From Bacteroidota bacterium (lineage in GTDB: Bacteria > Bacteroidota > Bacteroidia > Flavobacteriales_D > Crocinitomicaceae): a stretch of DNA of 6,597 nt. The notes under the pieces are model-generated. The model saw only the letters and a program-made list of their open reading frames with translations, ran no database searches and had not been told where the DNA came from. The stretch spans positions 1-6,597 of the forward strand of contig SBGS01000211.1 in assembly GCA_006226555.1 (NCBI GenBank), in the 5' to 3' direction. This document shows, piece after piece, positions 1 through 5,349 of the stretch. The position numbers and the translations under genes were made by a program. The stretch's first letter is position 1. The number at the start of each line of letters is the position of its first letter.

Positions 1-65
1 CGGGCGATGAGGGGCCAAGCTGGCGATCAAGGCATCCAGCTCGGTCTTTAGATAAACGTATAGCT

Positions 66-466
66 ATGATTATATCGAAGGAGAACAACATTTTATTTTA
101 GCCTCATGCCTGGCTATTTTTTTCTTACCCTTTGCACATTATCATTGTTGGATTAGAGGCAGTCAAATTTATATTGGTTATGAGCTTAGGTCGGGTTGGA
201 TATTTCTTATGTTGTTTCTCACAACAAGTCTGCTAAGTATGTTGATGCCGAGAAATAAAAATTCTAGAGTAACAAGCTTGGTACTTGCATCTATCTTGCT
301 TTTTTATGCTATAACTTTCTTTTATCTTTTCGTGGAATGGTTAAATATGTCTGCGGCTCAATCAGGCTGTGTTGATGAATGGTATGGATTCAGGTTAGCA
401 CAGATTTTTAGTTGTCTGTACTTCACTTATACTCTCGTGGATCTTGTCAATCACAAGAAGGAGTAG
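66..466 (+). CDS. Small multi-pass membrane protein of unknown function, probably frameshifted near its N-terminus
   Basis: I do not recognise a family. The frame ending at the TAG of 464-466 is open back to 56, but has no ATG before 209; starting at 209 would cut into a hydrophobic segment. Upstream of 209 the same frame still reads like a membrane protein (FFLPFAHYHCW, then YIGYELRSGW). An ATG at 66 lies in another frame and stops at a TAG in 99-101. Adding one T to either T4 run (91-94 or 96-99) joins the two frames into about 133 codons starting MIISKENN. The joined protein would have about four hydrophobic segments: a first near residues 10-26, a second after the GW motif, a third ending FVEWL, and a last near the C-terminus before a basic NHKKE tail. 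This could be a real pseudogene, or a sequencing error in a homopolymer. The safe minimal frame is 209-466 (85 residues). A terminator follows at 494-527. Coding status is likely; function is unknown. Confidence 0.6.
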
Positions 467-493
467 TAATCTCTAAATAATAGGCTTAAAACG

Positions 494-527
494 AAAAAAG
501 CACCACCAAGAGGGTAGTGCTTTTTTT
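494..527. terminator. Bidirectional rho-independent terminator
   Basis: The stem is AGCACCACC (499-507) against GGTAGTGCT (513-521), with loop AAGAG. On the minus strand the one imperfect pair becomes a U-G wobble, so the nine-base stem is fully paired there. T7 follows on the plus strand (521-527), and a T-run follows on the minus strand (complement of 494-499). It can end both the plus-strand membrane gene and the minus-strand tRNA-Arg transcript, whose 3' end lies two bases to the right. Confidence 0.85.
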
Positions 528-528
528 G

Positions 529-602
529 TGATCGCGACAGGATTCGAACCTGTGACCTACTGCTTAGAAGGCAGTTGCTCTATCCAGCTGAGCTACGCGA
601 CC
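529..602 (-). tRNA. tRNA-Arg (anticodon UCU)
   Basis: Complete 74-base cloverleaf on the minus strand. The acceptor arms GGTCGCG and CGCGATC pair with one G-U, and the discriminator is A. The D arm is GCTC/GAGC. The anticodon stem ACTGC/GCAGT encloses loop CTTCTAA, giving anticodon TCT, which reads AGA and AGG arginine codons. The T arm is ACAGG-TTCGAAT-CCTGT. CCA is not encoded (the next bases are CAA) and would be added after transcription. It is the last of three tRNA genes in the same direction and is followed at once by the terminator at 494-527. No clear promoter is seen directly upstream, so it may depend on readthrough or on an atypical promoter. Confidence 0.97.
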
Positions 603-605
603 AGA

Positions 606-620
606 GCAAGCGAAGCTTGC
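606..620. repeat. Short perfect hairpin upstream of tRNA-Arg
   Basis: GCAAGC (606-611) and GCTTGC (615-620) are a perfect six-base inverted repeat around GAA. It ends four bases from the 5' end of tRNA-Arg (602), so in a minus-strand transcript it would fold next to the RNase P cleavage site. There is no T-run, so it is not a terminator. The role is unknown; tRNA-precursor structure is one possibility. Confidence 0.5.
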
Positions 621-625
621 GAAGA

Positions 626-660
626 TCGAGGATAGCCAAAGGTTGTTTGGCGTTATCCGA
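626..660. repeat. Longer imperfect hairpin between tRNA-Pro and tRNA-Arg
   Basis: GGATA plus GCCAAA (630-640) pairs with TTTGGC plus TATCC (646-658), with a two-base bulge at 652-653 and loop GGTTG. Outer bases TC (626-627) and GA (659-660) can extend it past a small bulge. No T-run follows on either strand. It might be a processing structure in a tRNA precursor, a small dispersed palindromic repeat or a protein site; the window holds no second copy to decide. Confidence 0.5.
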
Positions 661-673
661 ATTTCACTATTTC

Positions 674-705
674 AAAAAAAAAGGGGGATGATTACTCATC
701 CCCCT
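674..705 (-). terminator. Rho-independent terminator after tRNA-Pro
   Basis: On the minus strand, AGGGGGATGA and TCATCCCCCT form a perfect ten-base stem (682-691 with 696-705) closed by a four-base loop, followed by eight or nine Ts (complement of 674-682). The stem starts five bases after the 3' end of tRNA-Pro. This is a textbook intrinsic terminator, so tRNA-Arg downstream should be poorly transcribed from the tRNA-Pro promoter. Confidence 0.93.
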
Positions 706-709
706 AACG

Positions 710-784
710 TCGGGGTGGCAGGATTCGAACCTGCGACCTCCTGGTCCCAAACCAGGCGCGATGACCGGGCTACGCTACACCCCG
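710..784 (-). tRNA. tRNA-Pro (anticodon UGG)
   Basis: Complete 75-base cloverleaf on the minus strand. The acceptor CGGGGTG pairs perfectly with CACCCCG, and the discriminator is A. The anticodon stem CCTGG/CCAGG encloses loop TTTGGGA, giving anticodon TGG, which reads CCA/CCG (and by wobble other proline codons). The T arm is GCAGG-TTCGAAT-CCTGC. CCA is not encoded. It lies between tRNA-Ser and tRNA-Arg and has its own strong terminator at 674-705. A possible promoter is at 862-891. Confidence 0.97.
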
Positions 785-861
785 TTTTCAAGGAGATTGA
801 CTCTTGAATCGTTTTTCAATTTTTCATTTCCTAAAAGGATCGTTTTCCTTTATTGGGAGTG

Positions 862-891
862 CAAAAATAATCAATTCTTTTACTTCTGCAA
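862..891 (-). promoter_or_regulatory. Candidate Bacteroidetes-type promoter for tRNA-Pro
   Basis: On the minus strand TTG (891-889) is followed after 19 bases by TATTTTTG (869-862), fitting the TTG/TTTG then TAnnTTTG pattern of the Bacteroidetes primary sigma factor. Initiation would fall near 855, leaving about 70 bases of leader before the mature tRNA. That is longer than usual, so the assignment is tentative. Confidence 0.45.
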
Positions 892-901
892 TACCGCTCT
901 G

Positions 902-910
902 AAAAAAAAA
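902..910 (-). terminator. T-run ending the tRNA-Ser transcript
   Basis: Nine As on the plus strand give T9 on the minus strand, starting two bases after the mature 3' end of tRNA-Ser. The T-run has no separate GC-rich hairpin of its own before it. An inverted repeat ACCGCT (893-898) / AGCGGT (910-915) spans the run but overlaps the tRNA acceptor arm, so pairing would compete with the cloverleaf. The tRNA's own structure may serve as the hairpin. Probable but weak terminator. Confidence 0.4.
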
Positions 911-911
911 G

Positions 912-998
912 CGGTGAGAGGGGGATTCGAACCCCCGGTACGGTTACCCGTACGGCAGTTTAGCAAACTGCTGGTTTCAGCCACTCACCCATCTCACC
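912..998 (-). tRNA. tRNA-Ser (anticodon GCU)
   Basis: Complete 87-base class II tRNA on the minus strand. The acceptor GGTGAGA pairs perfectly with TCTCACC, and the discriminator is G, as expected for serine. The anticodon stem GCAGT/ACTGC encloses TTGCTAA, giving anticodon GCT, which reads AGC and AGU. The long variable arm (GTACGG-GTAA-CCGTAC) is diagnostic of serine. The T arm is GGGGG-TTCGAAT-CCCCC. CCA is not encoded. It is the first tRNA of the array, with a good promoter at 1019-1048. Confidence 0.97.
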
Positions 999-1018
999 AA
1001 TGTTCAAAGAACGGAAGG

Positions 1019-1048
1019 CAAAATTAGCAAATCCACCGACTACTCAAA
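1019..1048 (-). promoter_or_regulatory. Bacteroidetes-type promoter for tRNA-Ser
   Basis: On the minus strand TTTG (1048-1045) is followed after 18 bases by TAATTTTG (1026-1019), a full match to the TTTG / TAnnTTTG consensus. Initiation near 1013-1015 would leave a leader of about 15 bases before the tRNA 5' end at 998. The -33 TTTG itself lies in a second TAATTTTG (1052-1045), which could be an overlapping weaker promoter (nearest TTTG 15 bases upstream). The site lies just after the stop codon of the membrane-protein gene. Confidence 0.65.
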
Positions 1049-1066
1049 ATTATTTAAGGACAAAAT

Positions 1067-1633
1067 TCAAAAATAATTCCCCCCGATTGTAAACCACTCT
1101 GTAAGACGCAAAAAAGCCAGAAAGAGGAAGATGGCTGCCAAGGTTTTATTCGTAGCGATGAATCCACTCAGTATCATGAAGATAACAAATGATATTCCTT
1201 CGATCAGCGTGCTGTTGAGTATCATTCCGATAATGAGTCCGGCAATACCAAGGATAATAATTGCATAGTTCAACCATAAGTCTTTTCCTTTAGTTGAAAC
1301 TATGATGCTCCAAATGATAATGAGTGCCTTCGAAATGAATAGAATTATATCAGTGAAGCTTGATGCAAATAATTGTTGTTGATCCGCTGAGCTAAGTATG
1401 ATCTCCCAGAAGAAGGGAGTGCCAAGCAACCCGAACAAGGCTGCTACAGGTAATAAAAAAGCACCTTTCATTTTGCGTTCATGAACAAAGTAGATCACCG
1501 AAATAACCAGTAAAAAAACAGGGTAGAGTGGGAATGGGAATACAAGTTGCCCACCGGGCTGAAAGTAAATGCTGAACGTATATACGATCAGTGTGAGAAT
1601 ACTCAGAAAGACCGATCGTTCTACGCTTATCAT
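1067..1633 (-). CDS. Unknown integral membrane protein, 188 residues, overlapping map
   Basis: I do not recognise a family. The protein is very hydrophobic, with six or seven predicted membrane spans at roughly residues 7-24, 30-50, 58-80, 94-113, 122-140, 143-160 and 163-181. Short charged turns separate them (HERKMK at 51-56, TKGKD at 114-118). There is no signal peptidase site and no soluble domain. Proline-rich FPFPLYP (32-38) and the C-terminal FLRLTEWFTIGG are the most distinctive stretches. The start ATG (1633-1631) overlaps the TGA of map in an ATGA arrangement, so the two are almost certainly co-transcribed and may be translationally coupled; this also fixes the start. No terminator hairpin follows; the tRNA-Ser promoter begins about 20 bases downstream. 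A link to N-terminal protein processing is possible only by association. Confidence 0.85.
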   Translation of the reverse strand: MISVERSVFLSILTLIVYTFSIYFQPGGQLVFPFPLYPVFLLVISVIYFVHERKMKGAFLLPVAALFGLLGTPFFWEIILSSADQQQLFASSFTDIILFISKALIIIWSIIVSTKGKDLWLNYAIIILGIAGLIIGMILNSTLIEGISFVIFMILSGFIATNKTLAAIFLFLAFLRLTEWFTIGGNYF

Positions 1634-2409
1634 TTTTTCGCAGCTAGTGCTTCTTCGATGTAATCAAATGTCGAAAGGATCACTGGTTTACCGTCAACAA
1701 CCGCAATATCGTGCTCAAAATGCGCACTTGGTAATCCATCCTGTGTGACGATAGTCCAGTTGTCATCCAATTGCTCCACTTTTTCAGTTCCCATGTTGAT
1801 CATTGGTTCAATTGCAATGGTCAAACCATTTTCTACTTTTTTTCCACGGCCTCTTCTTCCGTAATTAGGTACCTGAGGATCTTCATGAAGACTTTTTCCC
1901 AGTCCATGACCAACGAGATCACGAACAACGCCATAACCGTGTTTTTCAGCATGCTGCTGGATCGCGAATCCTATATCTCCAATGCGATTTCCGACTTTGG
2001 CTTCTTCAATTCCAATATACAGACATTCCTTTGTGACCTGCAACAACTTTTTCACTTCAGGGGCGACCTCACCGATTTCAAACGTGTAGGCGTGATCACC
2101 ATAATAACCTTTCCATACAGCTCCGCAATCTACAGAAATGATGTCACCTTCTTTAAAGGGAATATCGGAAGGCAGACCATGAACTACTTGTTCATTCACG
2201 GATACAAGTACGGTACTCGGACAACCATAAAGTCCTTTAAATCCTGGTACTGCTCCTTGAGAGCGTATGTAATCCTCGGCAAGCTTATCTAATTCATTTC
2301 CGGTAACTCCCGGACCAATTACTTTAGCGATCTCTCCAAGGGTACGGCTTACAACTAGCGCTGCTTCGCGCATGATTTCAATTTCTTCAGCTGTTTTATA
2401 TATGATCAT
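1630..2409 (-). CDS. map: Type I methionine aminopeptidase
   Basis: Cytoplasmic metallo-enzyme that removes the initiator methionine from nascent proteins when the second residue is small. It is 259 residues from the ATG at 2409, giving the N-terminus MIIYKTAEEIEIMR typical of this family. The frame is open to a GTG at 2430, which would add MNFFNRR; I reject that start because family members begin at MIIYK. All five metal ligands of the pita-bread fold are visible: D94 (SVDCG), D105 (GDH), H168 (VGHGLG), E201 (IEPM) and E232 (HFEHD). Active-site histidines H77 (VVHGLP) and H175 (SLHED) are present too, so it should be active. It lacks the N-terminal zinc-finger extension, like bacterial type Ia enzymes. 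It is the first gene of a two-gene unit with the membrane protein. A terminator lies about 40 bases upstream, so map needs a promoter in that gap; I see no good consensus match. Confidence 0.97.
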   Translation of the reverse strand: MIIYKTAEEIEIMREAALVVSRTLGEIAKVIGPGVTGNELDKLAEDYIRSQGAVPGFKGLYGCPSTVLVSVNEQVVHGLPSDIPFKEGDIISVDCGAVWKGYYGDHAYTFEIGEVAPEVKKLLQVTKECLYIGIEEAKVGNRIGDIGFAIQQHAEKHGYGVVRDLVGHGLGKSLHEDPQVPNYGRRGRGKKVENGLTIAIEPMINMGTEKVEQLDDNWTIVTQDGLPSAHFEHDIAVVDGKPVILSTFDYIEEALAAKK

Positions 2410-2442
2410 TCTTCTATTGAAAAAGTTCACGTGATAGACTAC

Positions 2443-2483
2443 TTAAAAGAAAAGCCTTCCGTCAATAGACCGAAGGCTTTCGT
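2443..2483 (-). terminator. Terminator after sucC
   Basis: A 13-base stem with one C-C or G-G mismatch, 2451-2463 against 2468-2480 (core AAAGCCTTC / GAAGGCTTT), has a four-base loop. On the minus strand TTTTCTTTT follows the stem. It begins about 20 bases after the sucC stop and separates sucC from map. A T-run on the plus strand (2483-2487) suggests it could work both ways, but no plus-strand gene needs it. Confidence 0.85.
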
Positions 2484-2501
2484 TTTTATAATTTTTAAAG
2501 C

Positions 2502-3713
2502 TTAAGCAAGCACTTCTTTTACTTTATCCGCTGCTTCTTGAAGAAGAACGACAGAGTGTACCGGTAATCCAGACTCGTCGATCAATTTCTTCGCTTCTTC
2601 AGCATTTGTTCCCTGAAGTCTTACGATCAAAGGAACAGGAAGCTCTCCGTAGTTCTTGTATGCGTCAACAATACCTTGAGCAACACGATCACAACGTACA
2701 ATACCTCCAAAGATGTTGATCAGGATCGCTTTTACGTTAGGATCTTTCAGGATGATGTTGAATGCTTTCTCTACACGTTCAGCATCTGCTGTACCACCTA
2801 CATCAAGGAAGTTAGCCGGGTTTCCACCTGAAAGTTTAATGATATCCATGGTTGCCATCGCAAGACCTGCACCGTTTACCATACACCCAACGTTTCCATC
2901 CAGCTTAACGAAGTTCAATCCAGCTTCACCAGCTTCAACTTCTGTTGGATCTTCTTCTGTTTTATCGCGCATATCAGCATAAGCCTTATGGCGATACAAA
3001 GCATTACCGTCAAGTGTTACTTTAGCATCTACAGCGATGATACGATCATCAGATGTTTTAAGAACAGGGTTGATCTCAAACATTGAAGCATCACAACCTT
3101 CGTATGCAGCGTACAAAGCAGTAACAAACTTTGTCATTTCTTTGAACGCCTGTCCACTCAATCCTAAGTTGAAGGCAATTTTACGTGCCTGGAATCCTTG
3201 GATACCAACTCGTGGATCGATCTCTTCTTTGAAGATCAAATGTGGAGTTTCTTCAGCAACTGTCTCAATATCCATACCTCCTTCAGTAGAATACATAATG
3301 ATGTTGCGTCCTTTTTCACGATCAAGAAGCACAGACATGTAGAATTCTGAAGGCTCGCTTGCACCTGGGTAATATACGTCCTGTGCGATCAATACCTGAT
3401 TTACACGTTTTCCCTTACCATTTGTTTGAGCGGTTACAAGGTGACCACCAAGAATACCTTTTACTTTGTCTTCAACTTGATCGATTCCCTTTGCAAGAAC
3501 AACTCCGTGTGAACCAGTTTCTTCAACTGTTCCCTTTCCTCGTCCTCCTGCGTGGATCTGAGCCTTAACAACGTACCATTCAGTACCAGTCTCTGCTGTT
3601 AGTTCTTTTGCTGCAGCTACAGCATCTTCAACCTTGTTGACTACTTTTCCTTCCTGGATAGCTACTCCAAAACTTTTTAAGATGGATTTTCCTTGAAATT
3701 CGTGTAAATTCAT
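2502..3713 (-). CDS. sucC: Succinyl-CoA synthetase (ADP-forming) beta subunit
   Basis: Beta subunit of the TCA-cycle enzyme that converts succinyl-CoA, ADP and phosphate to succinate, CoA and ATP, working with the alpha subunit SucD. It is 403 residues, close to the usual 390-400. The N-terminal ATP-grasp half opens with MNLHEFQGK; nucleotide-site residues include VKAQIHAGGRGKG (49-61). The metal ligands appear as N215 (FEINPV) and D229 (AVDAK). The C-terminal flavodoxin-like ligase half shows GNVGCMVNGAGLAMATMD (273-290), GGNPANFLDVGGTA (296-309), NIFGGIVRCD (333-342) and VRLQGTNAEEA (364-374), all highly conserved in the family. No sucD lies in the window, although the two are neighbours in many other bacteria. 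A strong terminator follows, and a possible promoter is at 3739-3768. The frame is intact, with no sign of decay or transfer. Confidence 0.98.
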   Translation of the reverse strand: MNLHEFQGKSILKSFGVAIQEGKVVNKVEDAVAAAKELTAETGTEWYVVKAQIHAGGRGKGTVEETGSHGVVLAKGIDQVEDKVKGILGGHLVTAQTNGKGKRVNQVLIAQDVYYPGASEPSEFYMSVLLDREKGRNIIMYSTEGGMDIETVAEETPHLIFKEEIDPRVGIQGFQARKIAFNLGLSGQAFKEMTKFVTALYAAYEGCDASMFEINPVLKTSDDRIIAVDAKVTLDGNALYRHKAYADMRDKTEEDPTEVEAGEAGLNFVKLDGNVGCMVNGAGLAMATMDIIKLSGGNPANFLDVGGTADAERVEKAFNIILKDPNVKAILINIFGGIVRCDRVAQGIVDAYKNYGELPVPLIVRLQGTNAEEAKKLIDESGLPVHSVVLLQEAADKVKEVLA

Positions 3714-3738
3714 GCTAATTCGTTGTGATTTTCCTTGG

Positions 3739-3768
3739 TAAATTTAACAGTAATAATTAAAAGCGAAA
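3739..3768 (-). promoter_or_regulatory. Candidate promoter for sucC
   Basis: On the minus strand TTTC (3768-3765) is followed after 18 bases by TAAATTTA (3746-3739). Each element is one base off the TTTG / TAnnTTTG consensus. Initiation would leave a leader of about 20 bases before the sucC ATG at 3713. It is plausible but weak; sucC could instead be read through from accC. Confidence 0.35.
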
Positions 3769-3781
3769 GGTTAATCCTTTC
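3765..3781. terminator. Weak hairpin between accC and sucC
   Basis: GAAAGG (3765-3770) and CCTTTC (3776-3781) form a six-base stem with loop TTAAT, starting six bases after the accC stop. On the minus strand GCTTTTAATT follows, a poor T-run. It may attenuate accC-to-sucC readthrough, or may be incidental. It overlaps the -33 element of the candidate sucC promoter. Confidence 0.3.
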
Positions 3782-3786
3782 AATTT

Positions 3787-5277
3787 TTATCCTTTTGTTC
3801 GGGTTATCTTCCATGCGCTAGGTTCTTCCTGTGAAGCGAAGTCGTAGTTGTTCATCGTTTTCAGGTCATCCCAGATCTGAAGGATACCATGACTTAATGC
3901 ATCTCCTTCTTCTTCCATAGCTGTATACATGACACGTGGATCCGAAAAATAATGCTTCACAAAATTCGTATCGAAATCTCCTGATTTGAATGCCGGATGT
4001 TTCATGACGTACTTACCAAAATCAAGTGTGGTGCTCAAGCCTGAGATCTGATATTCGTTTATTGCTTTGATCATTCTTCTGATCGCACTTGGTCTGTCTT
4101 TCCCCCAGACAACAAGCTTGGCGATCATCGGGTCGTAATAGATCGGAATATCCATTCCTTCAAGAAAAGCATCATCCACTCGAACAGATTCGCCTTTTGG
4201 TACGCGGTATCTTTCCAATGTACCGATGTCAGGAGTAAAACCGTTTAAAGCATCTTCAGCATATACCCTAACTTCAAGGGCATGTCCGTTTATCGTAAGC
4301 TCGTCCTGAGATTTTGGTAGTTTTTCTCCACGTGCCACTCTGATCTGCCATTCGACGAGGTCAAGGCCAGTGATCTCTTCCGTAACAGGGTGCTCTACCT
4401 GTAGACGCGTATTCATCTCCAGGAAATAGAAATTTCTGTCCGCATCCACGAGGAATTCTACTGTTCCTGCCCCTTCGTAATTACATGCCTTGCAGACATT
4501 TACTGCTGCCTGTCCCATACGTTCACGCATATCAGGTGATAATAGTGCAGAAGGAGCCTCTTCAATAACTTTTTGATGACGACGCTGAATTGAGCATTCA
4601 CGCTCAAATAAATGAACAACGTTCCCGTGGCTATCAGCGAAGACCTGGATCTCAATGTGTCTTGGTTTGGTAACGAATTTCTCGATAAAAACAGCGTCAT
4701 CTCCAAAAGAAGAACGTGCTTCATTTTGCGCCATTCGCATTTGTTCCTCTAGGTCCTCTTCACGATCAACGAGTCGCATTCCTTTTCCTCCACCTCCGGC
4801 TGAAGCCTTTATCAGTACAGGGTAACCTATCTCTGCAGCGATCTTCTTCGCTAGATTGATGTCTGTAACAGCCTCATCAAATCCCGGAACTAACGGAACG
4901 TCGAACGACTTAACGGCTTGCTTAGCACTCAGCTTATCTCCCATTACCTCCATTGCTTCAGGTGAAGGACCAATAAACGTAATTCCTGCTGCTTTTACTT
5001 TTCTTGCGAATTCTGCATTTTCAGAAAGGAAACCGTAACCCGGATGAATTCCATCTACCCCCAAGCGTTTACAATGTTCAATGATAAGATCTTGTTTCAA
5101 ATAACTTTGAGAGGAAGGACTTTCTCCTAAGTAAACAGCTTCATCTGCCTCTAGAACGTGAGGTGCATGAGCATCCGCATCAGAATATACAGCAACAGAA
5201 GCGATCCCCATTTTTTTTAATGAACGTATCACTCTTCTCGCGATCTCTCCTCTATTGGCTATCAGTACTTTATTCAT
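3787..5277 (-). CDS. accC: Biotin carboxylase subunit of an acyl-CoA carboxylase (acetyl/propionyl type)
   Basis: ATP-grasp enzyme that carboxylates biotin, carried on a partner protein, from bicarbonate; a carboxyltransferase then passes the carboxyl group to acetyl- or propionyl-CoA. It is 496 residues. The N-terminal domain opens NKVLIANRGEIARR and has IHPGYGFLSENAEF (77-90). The ATP-grasp domain shows K116, the glycine loop KASAGGGGKGMR (157-168), E199, H207, H234/K236 (QRRHQK), E274 and E287-M-N-T-R291. The catalytic C-terminal segment has R337 in EVRVYAED (335-342). It lacks the biotin attachment motif AMKM, so the carrier is separate. Its length (AccC of E. coli is about 450) and the wording PIYYDPMIAKLVVWGKDR resemble propionyl/methylcrotonyl-CoA carboxylase alpha chains; residues 450-496 are an extension of unclear role. 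I therefore favour an acyl-CoA or propionyl-CoA carboxylase part, but substrate cannot be proved here. It lies 72 bases after tamB and 73 bases before sucC, in the same direction. Confidence 0.93.
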   Translation of the reverse strand: MNKVLIANRGEIARRVIRSLKKMGIASVAVYSDADAHAPHVLEADEAVYLGESPSSQSYLKQDLIIEHCKRLGVDGIHPGYGFLSENAEFARKVKAAGITFIGPSPEAMEVMGDKLSAKQAVKSFDVPLVPGFDEAVTDINLAKKIAAEIGYPVLIKASAGGGGKGMRLVDREEDLEEQMRMAQNEARSSFGDDAVFIEKFVTKPRHIEIQVFADSHGNVVHLFERECSIQRRHQKVIEEAPSALLSPDMRERMGQAAVNVCKACNYEGAGTVEFLVDADRNFYFLEMNTRLQVEHPVTEEITGLDLVEWQIRVARGEKLPKSQDELTINGHALEVRVYAEDALNGFTPDIGTLERYRVPKGESVRVDDAFLEGMDIPIYYDPMIAKLVVWGKDRPSAIRRMIKAINEYQISGLSTTLDFGKYVMKHPAFKSGDFDTNFVKHYFSDPRVMYTAMEEEGDALSHGILQIWDDLKTMNNYDFASQEEPSAWKITRTKG

Positions 5278-5349
5278 GTATAAAGGTCTTAAACGATTTA
5301 TTTCAGAAACACGAAGATACCAATTATATGGTCATTCAGAGCGGGGAGA

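Noticed and set aside
1..528. Integrative element inserted at the tRNA-Arg 3' end
   Set aside because: tRNA 3' ends are common attachment sites, but no repeat of the tRNA tail and no integrase is seen in 1-528.
761..1027. Open frame on the plus strand over the tRNA-Pro and tRNA-Ser genes
   Set aside because: It overlaps two well-formed tRNA genes on the other strand and its protein has no coherent features.
1771..2292. 173-codon open frame antisense to map
   Set aside because: map is certain from its metal ligands; the antisense frame follows from its codon pattern and has no recognisable domain.
2410..2430. Upstream GTG start for map adding seven residues
   Set aside because: Family members begin at MIIYK, matching the ATG at 2409; the added MNFFNRR is not typical.
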